Source: JAPLGE01 sp964355545 | Lineage (GTDB): Bacteria > Bipolaricaulota > Bipolaricaulia > UBA7950 > UBA9294 | Direction of reading: 5' to 3' | DNA: 40,010 bases | NCBI GenBank assembly: GCA_964355545.1 | Contig: CAYHEK010000005.1 | Location: forward strand, 1 to 40,010 | Shown here: one piece after another, positions 1 through 7,706 of the stretch | Layout: each line of letters opens with the position of its first letter | How positions within the stretch are numbered: the stretch's first letter is position 1 | Translations under genes and position numbers: made by a program | The notes under the pieces: generated by a model | The model's input: only the letters and a program-made list of their open reading frames with translations | What the model was told of the DNA's origin: nothing | The model's database searches: none

Positions 1-44
1 TCTACTTCACAGACGTGTGGGGGTCCTTTAGACTCTGGGAGATC

Positions 45-1007
45 ATGATCGGCCGACGGGAGCTCTTGCGGCAGGAGAGGGTGGCGCGGGTGAACCGTGT
101 CATGGACTACATCCGCGCGAACCTGAACGGAGACCTCTCCCTCCAGGCCCTCGCCCGCGTGGCGAACTTCTCCCCCTACCACTTTCATCGGACCTTCCGC
201 GGCGTCACCGGCGAGACGGTGAACGGGTTCATCCGTCGCGTGCGCGTGGAGACGGCGGCGGCGAAGCTCGTCACGAACCCGGCCCTCGCCATCACCCGGG
301 TCGCCGTCGATTGTGGGTTCTCTTCGTGCTCGTCCTTCGCGCGGGAGTTCCGCGCCACCTTCGGGATGAGCGCCTCCCAGTTCCGGGAGGGCGGTTTTGC
401 GGCGTGGAGCAAGATCCGTGAAGCCGAGCGCAAAGAGGGGCAAGCGCCGCGCAACGGTGGGAAAGACGCGGGCTTCGTTCCTCTCTACCCTCAGACCCAT
501 CCAAACGAGGACCGAAGGAGGTCTGCCGTGAAGATGAAGGTCGAGGTGAAGGAGATGCCCGAGCTTCACGTCGCCTACGCCCGCCACGTCGGGCCGTACC
601 CCGGGATCGCGGAGGCGATCAATCGGATCTGGAAGTGGGCTAGCGCACGCGGGCTCCTTGACTTTCCCAAGACCCTGCTCCTTGGCGTCTACCATGACAA
701 TCCCGAGATCACCGAGCCAGCGAAGCTCCGCTCGAGCGCGTGCGTCACGGTCCCCCAGGGGACGAAGGTGGACGGCGAGGTGGGGACGATGACGATCCCC
801 GGTGGGCGGTTTGCGGTCGCGCACTGCGAGATTACGATCGATGAGTACGGCAAGGCCTGGGACAAGCTGATCGGGGAGTGGATCCCTCAGAACGGCTACC
901 AGCCCGACGACGATCGGATGTGCTACGAGATCTACCTGAACGATCCCGACGCCCATCCGGAGAAGAAGCACATCGTCGACATCTGCGAGCCAGTGAAACC
1001 GCTTTAG
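45..1007 (+). CDS. AraC-family transcriptional regulator with GyrI-like effector-binding domain
   Basis: About 320 residues. The N-terminal ~110 residues carry two helix-turn-helix units of AraC/XylS type (LSLQALARVANFSPYHFHRT, then ITRVAVDCGFSSCSSFAREF). The C-terminal ~155 residues look like the GyrI/SOUL-like small-molecule-binding domain (KEMPELHVAYARHVGPYPGI, then the HPEKKHIVDICEP tail). This Rob/SoxS-with-effector layout is known from regulators of drug or stress responses; the ligand here cannot be read. The frame is open to the window edge. I prefer ATG at 45, with GGGAG just before it, over GTG at 15, but the gene could start further upstream. A strong terminator follows the stop, and the next gene has its own promoter, so this looks like a single-gene unit. 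Confidence 0.85.
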   Translation: MIGRRELLRQERVARVNRVMDYIRANLNGDLSLQALARVANFSPYHFHRTFRGVTGETVNGFIRRVRVETAAAKLVTNPALAITRVAVDCGFSSCSSFAREFRATFGMSASQFREGGFAAWSKIREAERKEGQAPRNGGKDAGFVPLYPQTHPNEDRRRSAVKMKVEVKEMPELHVAYARHVGPYPGIAEAINRIWKWASARGLLDFPKTLLLGVYHDNPEITEPAKLRSSACVTVPQGTKVDGEVGTMTIPGGRFAVAHCEITIDEYGKAWDKLIGEWIPQNGYQPDDDRMCYEIYLNDPDAHPEKKHIVDICEPVKPL

Positions 1008-1024
1008 AGAAGGGGTTCATCCGC

Positions 1025-1052
1025 GAGGGGGCCCTTCGGCCCCCTCTTCTTT
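1025..1052 (+). terminator. Rho-independent terminator after the AraC-type gene
   Basis: A perfect 9-bp stem, GAGGGGGCC (1025-1033) with GGCCCCCTC (1038-1046), closes a CTTC loop and is followed by TTCTTT. It lies 18 bases after the stop codon of the AraC-type regulator. Confidence 0.85.
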
Positions 1053-1119
1053 CGTGCGAGGCTCGAGTACGGCACGCAGGGATCGAGTCGGTCCGCTCCC
1101 TGTCCATCGGTCGGGCCGC

Positions 1120-1149
1120 TTGACGCGGTGGGGGACGTTTTGCCATACT
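1120..1149 (+). promoter_or_regulatory. Sigma-70-type promoter for the P-loop kinase gene
   Basis: TTGACG (1120-1125, 5 of 6 to consensus), an 18-base spacer and CATACT (1144-1149, 4 of 6). The predicted start near 1156 gives a short leader. In that leader CCCCT (1150-1154) can pair with AGGGG (1161-1165), which is the ribosome-binding site. Confidence 0.45.
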
Positions 1150-1173
1150 CCCCTTTGATCAGGGGTGGTGAAG

Positions 1174-1746
1174 ATGAAGCAGCTCGTGGTTCTCGTAGGG
1201 CTCCCTGGGTCCGGGAAGACGAGCTTCCGGATGCGCTATCCACAGTGGGCGGCCGTCTCCGCGGACGACATCCGCCGCACGGTCTTCCACTGCGACTTCG
1301 ATCCTGTCTACGAGGATGCGGTGGAGCGGATCTTCGCCACCGTCCTGGTCGAGGCGGTGGAGTCGGCGGCGCCGGTCGTGTGCGTGGACAAGACGAACCT
1401 GACGCGGCCCGAGCGGCAATCGCTCATCGAAGTGGCGCGCCTTTCTTCTCGCGAGCCGATCGCCCATGTCATGCCGCTCCTTTCCCTCGACATGCTCTAC
1501 GAGAGGAAGCAAGAGGCGCTCAGTGCGCTTGGCCGCGAACACCCTGAGGTGAAGGTGAACGGCCTCCCCTTCGACGTCTACGAGAGGATGTACCGCCGCT
1601 ACGAGGAGGTCAGGGAGGACGAGGGGTTCGCGCGGGTCCTCCGTGAGACTTCTCTTCCTCTCCCCCCAGCGAGGCGGCCGCGTACCGCGCGGCGAGAGGT
1701 GGAGCCGACAAAGGGCCTCGATCCGCTTCCGCTCTTTGTCTCCTGA
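1174..1746 (+). CDS. P-loop NTPase, polynucleotide-kinase-like (AAA_33 type)
   Basis: 190 residues. A Walker A motif GLPGSGKTS lies at residues 9-17. An SADDIRRTVF segment, where these kinases place the substrate-side Asp, and a VCVDKTNLTRPERQ segment (strand 3, then a lid-like region) follow. This is the pattern of small T4-PNK/zeta-toxin-like kinases; the phosphate acceptor cannot be predicted. I choose ATG 1174 because AGGGG (1161-1165) sits 8 bases before it; GTG 1165 and 1168 are alternatives but lie within or right next to that SD. The C-terminal ~35 residues are Pro/Arg-rich and probably disordered. No toxin or antitoxin partner is adjacent. Confidence 0.8.
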   Translation: MKQLVVLVGLPGSGKTSFRMRYPQWAAVSADDIRRTVFHCDFDPVYEDAVERIFATVLVEAVESAAPVVCVDKTNLTRPERQSLIEVARLSSREPIAHVMPLLSLDMLYERKQEALSALGREHPEVKVNGLPFDVYERMYRRYEEVREDEGFARVLRETSLPLPPARRPRTARREVEPTKGLDPLPLFVS

Positions 1747-1773
1747 TGTGGCCTAGGCCGCGGCCTCGATCCT

Positions 1774-1793
1774 GTAGGCTCTTGCCTACTTTT
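1774..1793 (+). terminator. Short terminator after the kinase gene
   Basis: GTAGGC (1774-1779), TCTT loop, GCCTAC (1784-1789), then TTTTC. It sits between the kinase gene and the convergent glutaredoxin gene. Confidence 0.6.
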
Positions 1794-1834
1794 CATCCTT
1801 CACGAGGTTGCAGGACGACAAGCTCGATCCTCTT

Positions 1835-2074
1835 CTACTCGAGTTCGAGGAGACGGTCGATGCGGGCGCGGTCGAACCCAACCACCGTCTCTCCGTCGAT
1901 GTCTACGACCGGGACCCCGTACTGGCCCGTCCTTTCCACCATCTCCCGCGCGCGCACGGGGTCCGCGGAGACGTCGATCTCTTGAAACGGGATCTCGCGG
2001 GTGCGCAGATAGTCCTTCACCGCATGGCACCAGGAACATGTCGGCGTCGTATACACCGTCACCGCATGAGTCAT
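1835..2074 (-). CDS. Glutaredoxin-like (NrdH/Grx-type) small redox protein
   Basis: 79 residues, the usual length for a single-domain glutaredoxin. The active site CSWC sits after the first strand (VTVYTTPTCSWC), followed by the GVPVVDIDGETVVGFD segment with the cis-Pro of thioredoxin folds. It should reduce protein disulfides in the cytoplasm. The ATG at 2074 has AGGAGG 7 bases upstream. It overlaps the stop of the upstream ArsR gene in an ATGA, so the two are translationally coupled. Together with OsmC across the divergent promoter it forms a thiol/peroxide-defence cluster. Confidence 0.9.
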   Translation of the reverse strand: MTHAVTVYTTPTCSWCHAVKDYLRTREIPFQEIDVSADPVRAREMVERTGQYGVPVVDIDGETVVGFDRARIDRLLELE

Positions 2075-2352
2075 CGTCCATCCTCCTTCTCGAACAGTCC
2101 GAGCAGCCGGTAGAGGTCCCTCGCCAACCGGTAGCAATTCCTCGTCCCCTTCTTCTCCTTGACCAGGACCCCCGCCCGCTCGAGCTTCCCTAGGTGGTAG
2201 GAGATCGCGGGCTGGCTCAGGTCGAACTCGCCCAGGATCTCTTGGCACTCAAGCTTCCCCTCGGCGAGCATCTCCACGATCCGTAGGCGAGCCTCGCTCG
2301 CGAGCGAAGCGAAGACTTCGGCCCAGCGCCTTCTCTCGGCATCGCTCAGCAT
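2071..2352 (-). CDS. ArsR/SmtB-family winged-helix repressor
   Basis: 93 residues. The core reads FASLASEARLRIVEMLAEG, the recognition helix is DLSQPAISYHLGKLERAGVL, and the wing is VKEKKGTRNCYRL: a complete ArsR fold. The metal motif ELCVCDL of arsenic or cadmium sensors is absent. The only cysteines are C36 (before the recognition helix) and C73 (wing), so it may sense redox or reactive sulfur rather than metal; this is inference from the neighbours. ATG 2352 has AGGAG 7 bases upstream. It is followed by the coupled glutaredoxin gene and is divergent from osmC, with a candidate operator in between. Confidence 0.88.
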   Translation of the reverse strand: MLSDAERRRWAEVFASLASEARLRIVEMLAEGKLECQEILGEFDLSQPAISYHLGKLERAGVLVKEKKGTRNCYRLARDLYRLLGLFEKEDGR

Positions 2353-2413
2353 CGGTTGCTCCTTGTCTCCTACCTCGCCTAGAATGGTATTGTCGGAAGT
2401 CGTTCTCGTAAAG

Positions 2414-2431
2414 TATTTAAATAGTTGAATA
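2414..2431. promoter_or_regulatory. Candidate ArsR operator between arsR-grx and osmC
   Basis: TATTTAA (2414-2420), four bases, TTGAATA (2425-2431): an imperfect inverted repeat with one mismatch, in an AT-rich island just before the SD (GGAGG 2435-2439) of the OsmC gene. Size and base content resemble known ArsR-family operators. Its position would repress osmC and, by the divergent promoter, arsR itself. Confidence 0.55.
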
Positions 2432-2443
2432 GATGGAGGCGCG

Positions 2444-2863
2444 ATGGGAAGAACAGTCGTACGCCATGAAGGAGGGATGAGGTTCGTCGGGCGAGGAGGA
2501 AGCGGGCATGCCATCCCGATGGACGCCTCGCCCGAGGCGGGAGGGGAAAACAGCGCGGCGCGGCCGATGGAGGTCCTCCTCTGCGCCCTGGGGGGCTGCA
2601 CGGGGATGGATGTCGTCTCCATCCTGCGCAAGATGCGCACCGAGCCGACATCCCTCGAGGTTGAGATCAAGGACGAGCGGGCGACGGACTACCCCAAGGT
2701 GATCACGAGACTCCACCTCGTCTACCGCGTGATGGGAAGGGTTCCTGAGGAGAACCTGAAGAAGGCGATCGAGCTCTCGCTCGCCAAGTACTGCCCGGTC
2801 GCGAACACCCTCGCCGGCGTGGCCAAGATCACCTCGGAGTACGCGATCGAAGCGGCTCAGTGA
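2444..2863 (+). CDS. OsmC-family thiol peroxidase
   Basis: 139 residues. Both family cysteines are present: C52 in the LGGCTGMDV segment and C117 in KYCPVANTL. They form the peroxidatic/resolving pair that reduces organic hydroperoxides. ATG 2444 is preceded by GGAGG at a 4-base spacing. The gene is divergent from arsR-glutaredoxin, so peroxide reduction and its reductant are probably co-regulated. Its TGA overlaps the end of the convergent DRTGG gene by seven bases, leaving no room for a separate terminator. Confidence 0.92.
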   Translation: MGRTVVRHEGGMRFVGRGGSGHAIPMDASPEAGGENSAARPMEVLLCALGGCTGMDVVSILRKMRTEPTSLEVEIKDERATDYPKVITRLHLVYRVMGRVPEENLKKAIELSLAKYCPVANTLAGVAKITSEYAIEAAQ

Positions 2864-3930
2864 TCGGTCGCCTTTTCGATGATCCGTTCCACGTCGATGT
2901 TGGATCGGACGAAGTTGATGGCGAAGTCGAGCCGCTCGCCAGGGCGGATCCAGGAGCGGGAGAGGAGCCCCTGGCAGAGTTCGGCCGTGGTCAGGGTGTG
3001 CTGACCGACCACGATCACGGGGACTCCTTTCTCCTGAGCCTCCTTGATCACGGTCCGGTTAGGGCGGAGGTTTCCTGTCAGAATGAGGCAACGGATGTCC
3101 GGCGCCTCCAGCGCGGCGAGTTGGATCTCGGTCTGATCGCCGCCGGTGATCACCCCCAGTTCCGGGGTGCGGCGGAAGCTGCGCAGGGCCGCCTGCGGGC
3201 CGGTCGCCCCGACCAAGAAGTGCCCGACCGGCCGGTCGAGCGGAAGTTCCGTCACCTGCTTCCCGCCCAGACGCTCGAGGATCTCCTCCACGCTCACCGA
3301 GCGGAGGCGGTGCTCGAAGGGGACGATTCCAAGGACCTCGGCCCCCCGGTCAGCGAGGAAGGGGACGAAGACGTCGTTCACCAGGTTGAATTCCGCGTCG
3401 AGCGAGACCTCCTTCAGGATCACCCCGAGGATGCGGGGGCCGTTTTCGAGAAGGCGAAGGGCGCACAGGATCCGATCGATCGCCTCCTCCCCGTCGTAAC
3501 GGGTGAGAATGAGGACGTCGGCGACGAGGAGCGAAGCGAGCTCGAGATCGCTTAGGCTTGCGCTCACCCCCAGGCCGAGGTGGTGTCGTCCCTCGATCAG
3601 GGCGACCTCGCGGTCGCGCATGATCCGGTCGAAGGAATCGACGATCTTCTGGCGAAAACCACGATCGCCGGACTCGATCGCCTCTCGCAGGAAGGGTCCT
3701 TCGAGGGGCACCGGCGCCATGTCTCCTAGACTGTCCTTGAGGCCGAGGATCGAGCGGATCGCCTCCACGTCTCGGTCGATCGGCTCGCCGGTAGAGTAGG
3801 AGACCTCGTAGCTGATCGGCTTCATGTAGGCGAAGGGGATTCCCTTATCCTTGAGGGAGAGTCCCAGGGCGAGACACAGGGCGCTCTTTCCCGCATGGCT
3901 CTCCGTAGAGACGACGAGTATCGTTTTCAT
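2857..3930 (-). CDS. BioD-like P-loop protein with DRTGG domain (phosphotransacetylase-N-terminal-like)
   Basis: 357 residues. The N-terminal ~200 residues are a dethiobiotin-synthetase-like P-loop domain (Walker A-like STESHAGKSA at 8-17, EGRHHLGLGVSAS further on). Residues ~210-325 are a DRTGG domain, with LGVITGGDQTEIQLAALE and CLILTGNLRPN. This pair is the N-terminal half of long bacterial Pta enzymes, where it has a regulatory role. Here it stands alone without the catalytic Pta domain, a form known from many anaerobes but with no settled function. Ligand and partner are unknown. Confidence 0.82.
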   Translation of the reverse strand: MKTILVVSTESHAGKSALCLALGLSLKDKGIPFAYMKPISYEVSYSTGEPIDRDVEAIRSILGLKDSLGDMAPVPLEGPFLREAIESGDRGFRQKIVDSFDRIMRDREVALIEGRHHLGLGVSASLSDLELASLLVADVLILTRYDGEEAIDRILCALRLLENGPRILGVILKEVSLDAEFNLVNDVFVPFLADRGAEVLGIVPFEHRLRSVSVEEILERLGGKQVTELPLDRPVGHFLVGATGPQAALRSFRRTPELGVITGGDQTEIQLAALEAPDIRCLILTGNLRPNRTVIKEAQEKGVPVIVVGQHTLTTAELCQGLLSRSWIRPGERLDFAINFVRSNIDVERIIEKATDH

Positions 3931-4137
3931 ATCGGATCTTCCCTCAAACCGTGCGAAGCAAAGCCTCTTCTCTCAACCCTGTAGGGCAAACACCGCGTGG
4001 CATCTCAGGAACTCTCGTAATGGTAGTTGGGAAAAGAATAGAGCGCAACGAGAGCTTCTCTGGCCCTCACAGGATCTTCACCGTTGAGTCACATCGTCTT
4101 CAAGGGCGAGGACTACAGTCAAGGGGGACGGCGTATA

Positions 4138-4833
4138 ATGGCAGACGATATGAAGCGAATCCTGATCGTGGACGACGAAGAGATGATCGTCCGGACCGTC
4201 AAGGCCTACCTCGACCGGGAGGGGTTCAAGACCTACACCGCGACCGACGGGGAGGAGGCGCTGCGCGCGTTCAGCGAGAAGGGGCCCGACCTCATCGTCC
4301 TTGACCTGATGCTTCCCAAGCTGAGCGGGATTGAAGTCACGAAGCGGATCCGTGCCACTTCGGGCGTTCCGATCATCATGCTGACTGCCAAGGCCGCCGA
4401 GGCGGACCGGGTCGTCGGCCTCGAGCTCGGGGCGGACGACTACGTCGTGAAGCCGTTCAGCCCGCGCGAACTCGTCGCCCGCGTCCGCGCCGTCCTCCGC
4501 CGCATCGAGGGCGGGATCGGCGAGTCGGAGCGCCTTGCCTACGGTGAGGTCGAGATCGACCTGAAGACGCGCGAGGTGAAGGTCCACGGTGTGGAGATTG
4601 AACTCACCCCGACGGAGTTCGACCTCCTCGCCTTCCTTGCCCGTCACCCCGGCCAGGTCTTCACCCGCCTCCAGCTCCTGCGCGAGGTACAGGGCTACAC
4701 GTACGACTCCTTCGCGCGCACCATCGACACCCACGTCAAGAACCTGCGGCGCAAGATCGAGCAGGATCCCAAGGAGCCGCGCTACATCCTGACGGTCCAC
4801 GGAGTCGGCTACCGGTTCGCGCGGGAAGCCTAG
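4138..4833 (+). CDS. OmpR/PhoB-family response regulator
   Basis: 231 residues. The receiver domain has the acidic pair DD at 12-13, phospho-acceptor D56 (VLDLMLP) and the Lys of VVKPFSPREL. A winged-helix OmpR domain follows (LTPTEFDLLAFLARHPGQVFTR, then RTIDTHVKNLRRKIE and the GVGYRF wing). It should be phosphorylated by the histidine kinase that starts 2 bases after its stop. The start is uncertain. ATG 4138 has AAGGGGG 10 bases upstream, but TATAAT (4134-4139) overlaps it; if that is the -10 box, translation would begin at ATG 4150 (MKRILIVDDEE), the usual start for the family. Confidence 0.95.
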   Translation: MADDMKRILIVDDEEMIVRTVKAYLDREGFKTYTATDGEEALRAFSEKGPDLIVLDLMLPKLSGIEVTKRIRATSGVPIIMLTAKAAEADRVVGLELGADDYVVKPFSPRELVARVRAVLRRIEGGIGESERLAYGEVEIDLKTREVKVHGVEIELTPTEFDLLAFLARHPGQVFTRLQLLREVQGYTYDSFARTIDTHVKNLRRKIEQDPKEPRYILTVHGVGYRFAREA

Positions 4834-4834
4834 G

Positions 4835-6211
4835 ATGCGCCGCCGGTTTCCTTTCGCCCTGAGACTCGGTTTCTCCTTCGCCGGCGTGGTCCTCCTCTGT
4901 GTCGCCCTCATCTACTTCCTGACCGCGCACGCGATCACCGCCCGCTTTGCCGAGTTTCGCAACCAGAGCAAGGAACAGGTGGCGAGGCAGGTCTGCGGAC
5001 TCCTCGCCGAGTACCACCTGCGCACCGACAGCTGGCTGGGGATCGAGGGGCTCCTCTGCAGCCAGTACGCCGTCTTTCTCAACGGCCGCTGGATCGTGCG
5101 CCGCACCTCCCTCATCGGAGACTTCTGCATCGCCGACGAGGACGGAGAGATCGTCGTTACGACGGAGGAGGGGCGCCTGGGGACGTTCCTCACGCTCAAG
5201 GAGGCCGCAGAGGGGATCCCGATTCAGCAAGGCGACGAACGGGTCGGAACCCTCTTTCTCTGCGGCCAGGGGCCCGTCCTTGACCCAGCGGAGGCGGAGT
5301 TCCTCGGCTCGGCCAAGCGCTCGGCCCTGATCGGAGGGGGGATCGCCTCGGGCGCCGCCCTCGTTCTCGCGGCACTTCTGATTTCGCAGGTCCTGTCCCC
5401 GCTTCGCCTCCTCTCCCGCGCCACCGAACGGATCGCACGCGGGGACCTCACCCACCGAGTCCGGTTGAAGGCCGAGGACGAGTTCGGGCAGCTCGGGGAG
5501 TCCTTCGACCGGATGGTCGACAACCTGAGCCGCTCGGAACAGATTCGACAGACGATGACTGCCGACATCGCCCACGAACTGCGGACCCCCGTCACGATCA
5601 TCCAGGGGAACCTAGAAGCGGTCCTCGACGGGGTCTATCAGCCGACGGCCGAGGCGCTCGCGCCGATCTACGAGGAGACCCTCCACCTGGGGCGCCTGAT
5701 CGATGACCTGCGCGACCTGGCCCTGGCCGAGGCCGGGGAGCTCCGTTTGGAGAAGGAGCCGACCGACCTGGGCGCCCTGGCGAACCAAGTTATGGAGACG
5801 GTCCGCCTCTCCCAGCAGGAGAAGGGGCCGCGGATCGAGGTTACGGTCGCTTGCGATCTTCCAAAGGTCTCTCTCGACCCCAAGCGGATCCGCCAGGTCC
5901 TCGCCAACTTCCTGAGCAACGCGCTGCGCTACACCCCGGATGAAGGGGAGATCCGACTCGACCTTGCCCGTCAGGGCGAGGAGGTCGAGGTCCGGGTGAC
6001 GGACAGCGGCCCCGGGATCTCCCCGGAGGACCTCCCGCACATCTTCCAGCGCTTCTACCGCGGGGACGAGGCGCGGAGCCGAGCCGTCGGAGGGAGTGGC
6101 CTTGGGCTTGCGATCGCCAAGCAGTGGGTGGGGGCGCACGGCGGCCGGATCTGGGCGGAGAACAAAAAGGAGGGCGGAGCGAGCTTCGTCTTCCGCCTCC
6201 CGATCGCTTGA
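4835..6211 (+). CDS. Membrane sensor histidine kinase, BaeS/EnvZ type
   Basis: 458 residues. Membrane segment ~10-32, an extracytoplasmic sensor of ~135 residues, second membrane segment ~165-188, then HAMP (~190-243). The dimerisation helix has phospho-acceptor H247 in DIAHELRTP. The ATPase has NFLSNALRYTP (N box), DSGPGI (G1), FQRFYR (F box) and GSGLGLAI (G2), so it looks fully active. The sensor region contains four cysteines (C54, C75, C98, C143), unusual for an exported loop and perhaps disulfide-linked or redox-related. One operon with the response regulator upstream. Confidence 0.95.
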   Translation: MRRRFPFALRLGFSFAGVVLLCVALIYFLTAHAITARFAEFRNQSKEQVARQVCGLLAEYHLRTDSWLGIEGLLCSQYAVFLNGRWIVRRTSLIGDFCIADEDGEIVVTTEEGRLGTFLTLKEAAEGIPIQQGDERVGTLFLCGQGPVLDPAEAEFLGSAKRSALIGGGIASGAALVLAALLISQVLSPLRLLSRATERIARGDLTHRVRLKAEDEFGQLGESFDRMVDNLSRSEQIRQTMTADIAHELRTPVTIIQGNLEAVLDGVYQPTAEALAPIYEETLHLGRLIDDLRDLALAEAGELRLEKEPTDLGALANQVMETVRLSQQEKGPRIEVTVACDLPKVSLDPKRIRQVLANFLSNALRYTPDEGEIRLDLARQGEEVEVRVTDSGPGISPEDLPHIFQRFYRGDEARSRAVGGSGLGLAIAKQWVGAHGGRIWAENKKEGGASFVFRLPIA

Positions 6212-6236
6212 GCGGGACTGCCTTCCGCGATAAGAT
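6208..6236 (+). promoter_or_regulatory. Promoter for the YkuK-like gene, leaderless geometry
   Basis: TTGAGC (6208-6213, overlapping the kinase stop), a 17-base spacer and TAAGAT (6231-6236), with ATG 6246 only 9 bases later and no Shine-Dalgarno sequence. The predicted transcript starts within a few bases of the start codon. Confidence 0.45.
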
Positions 6237-6245
6237 GGGCTCAAG

Positions 6246-6722
6246 ATGGACGAGCGATTCTTCAATCCTCACGCCGGCGAGCTCTCGTTCGAGGACGTCG
6301 TCGCGACGATCGTAGCGGGCATGGAGGAGGACCCTAAGGCGCGCTACGAGATCCTGATCGGGACTGACTCCTCTTCCGGACCAGACGAGGTGGACTTCGT
6401 GAGCGCGATCGTCCTGCACAAGCTCGGAAAGGGTGGCCGCTACTTCTGGACGCGTCGGCGGGAGCGCCGGATCGCTACGCTCCGCCAGAAGATCTGGCGC
6501 GAGGCGTGGCTCTCCTTTGAGCTTGCGCAGCGGCTCCTTGCCCACTTCGCCGACTTTGCGCCGTTGCGCTTCAACCTCGAGATCCACGTCGACATCGGCG
6601 AGAGCGGCCGCACCAAGGAGATGATCGACGAGGTAGTGGGGATGATCATCGGGAGCGGCTTCTCCGTTCGGATCAAGCCACACGCCTACGCCGCCTCATC
6701 GGTCGCAGACAAGTACACCTAG
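6246..6722 (+). CDS. YkuK/DUF458-family RNase H-like protein
   Basis: 158 residues, the family length. Strand-borne acidic residues typical of the RNase H-like fold are visible: D41 in ILIGTDSS, E112 and D116 in NLEIHVDIGES. The C-terminal motif KPHAYAASSVADKY is characteristic of B. subtilis YkuK relatives. The biochemical role of the family is not established; nuclease activity is inferred from the fold. There is no SD before the ATG. The stop TAG overlaps the TAG of convergent rsmI within one CTAG. Confidence 0.87.
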   Translation: MDERFFNPHAGELSFEDVVATIVAGMEEDPKARYEILIGTDSSSGPDEVDFVSAIVLHKLGKGGRYFWTRRRERRIATLRQKIWREAWLSFELAQRLLAHFADFAPLRFNLEIHVDIGESGRTKEMIDEVVGMIIGSGFSVRIKPHAYAASSVADKYT

Positions 6723-7552
6723 ACACGATGGACGAGCCGATAGGCCTCGTTGCGCGGAAGGCCAAGGGCTCCCACGAGGATCCTCACGCGCGCGCCCTTC
6801 GCGATCCCCTCTCCTTCAAGGATCTCAAGGAGCTCCTCTCTCCGGACGGCCTGGTCGGCCCGGGGAGTCTCCGTCCTCGCGCCCTCGATGAGGAGGACGA
6901 GTTCCCCCTTCACTCCTTCCCGGAGAGAGGGAGTCTCGAGGAGGTCACGTGCGGTTCCGCGGAGGAACTCCTCGTGCACCTTGGTCAGCTCGCGGGCCAG
7001 GACGAGCTTCCGATCCGGGAGGGTGGAGGCGATCGCCGCGAGGGTCCCAAGGAGGCGGTGGGGGGACTCGTAGAGGACGGTGGTCTTCGTTTGGTTTCGC
7101 AGGGAGGCAAAGTAGCTCACCCGTTCCCTCTCCTTGCGCGGGACGGCCCCGTCGAAGGCGAAGCGGTCGGGCGGAAGGCCGGAGGCGACCAGGGCGGCGA
7201 TCGCGGCCGTCGGCCCGGGGACCGGGACGACGGAGATTCCCGCCTTGACCGTCGCGCGCACGAGAGGGTAGCCGGGATCACAGACAAGCGGGGTCCCGGC
7301 GTCACTCACGAGGGCGAGGTCCTTCCCTTCCTGGAGGAGGGAGAGGATCGGCTCGACGCGCTCCTTTTCCACACCCTGGTAGAGGCTCTGTGAGAAGGGC
7401 GTCCGGATCCGATAGCGGGCGAAGATCCGGCGCGTGGTGCGCGTGTCCTCGGCGACGACGAGATCGACCTCCCGGAGAGTCCGGATCGCCCGCAGGGTGA
7501 TGTCCTCCAGGTTTCCGATGGGTAACGAGACAAGGTACAGCTTTCCCGACAT
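6719..7552 (-). CDS. rsmI: 16S rRNA (cytidine1402-2'-O)-methyltransferase RsmI
   Basis: 277 residues, full length. The tetrapyrrole-methylase-type fold is clear: LYLVSLPIGNLEDITLRAI at the N-terminus, VAEDTRTTRR, LVSDAGTPLVCDPGYPLV (AdoMet-side loop), VPVPGPTAAIAAL and the YESPHRL motif. It methylates the 2'-O of C1402 in the ribosomal decoding centre. It is divergent from prfB; the shared upstream region holds a promoter for each direction. Confidence 0.95.
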   Translation of the reverse strand: MSGKLYLVSLPIGNLEDITLRAIRTLREVDLVVAEDTRTTRRIFARYRIRTPFSQSLYQGVEKERVEPILSLLQEGKDLALVSDAGTPLVCDPGYPLVRATVKAGISVVPVPGPTAAIAALVASGLPPDRFAFDGAVPRKERERVSYFASLRNQTKTTVLYESPHRLLGTLAAIASTLPDRKLVLARELTKVHEEFLRGTARDLLETPSLREGVKGELVLLIEGARTETPRADQAVRREELLEILEGEGIAKGARVRILVGALGLPRNEAYRLVHRV

Positions 7553-7595
7553 GAGAATCCTCCCAAAGAGCCGACCAATCTCCTGCGGCGTTTGG

Positions 7596-7625
7596 ACTGT
7601 AGCCGATCGAGTCGCCGGCGTTCAA
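7596..7625 (-). promoter_or_regulatory. Promoter for rsmI
   Basis: On the minus strand TTGAAC (7625-7620), an 18-base spacer and TACAGT (7601-7596). It is divergent from the prfB promoter, with only 13 bases between the two -35 boxes. Confidence 0.4.
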
Positions 7626-7638
7626 TCGCCTCCTCATC

Positions 7639-7667
7639 TTGAGCGGAAGGAGCGAGCCGACTAAAGT
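7639..7667 (+). promoter_or_regulatory. Promoter for prfB
   Basis: TTGAGC (7639-7644), a 17-base spacer and TAAAGT (7662-7667). The predicted start near 7674 leaves a ~33-base leader with AGGAAGGGGGA (7692-7702) as ribosome-binding site. Confidence 0.45.
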
Positions 7668-7706
7668 CAGGAGTGTCTATCTTGTGAATTCAGGAAGGGG
7701 GACGGA

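Noticed and set aside
2860..3555. Long plus-strand open frames antisense to the DRTGG gene and many similar mirror frames
   Set aside because: High GC leaves long antisense frames; they lack SDs and family features and duplicate real genes on the other strand.
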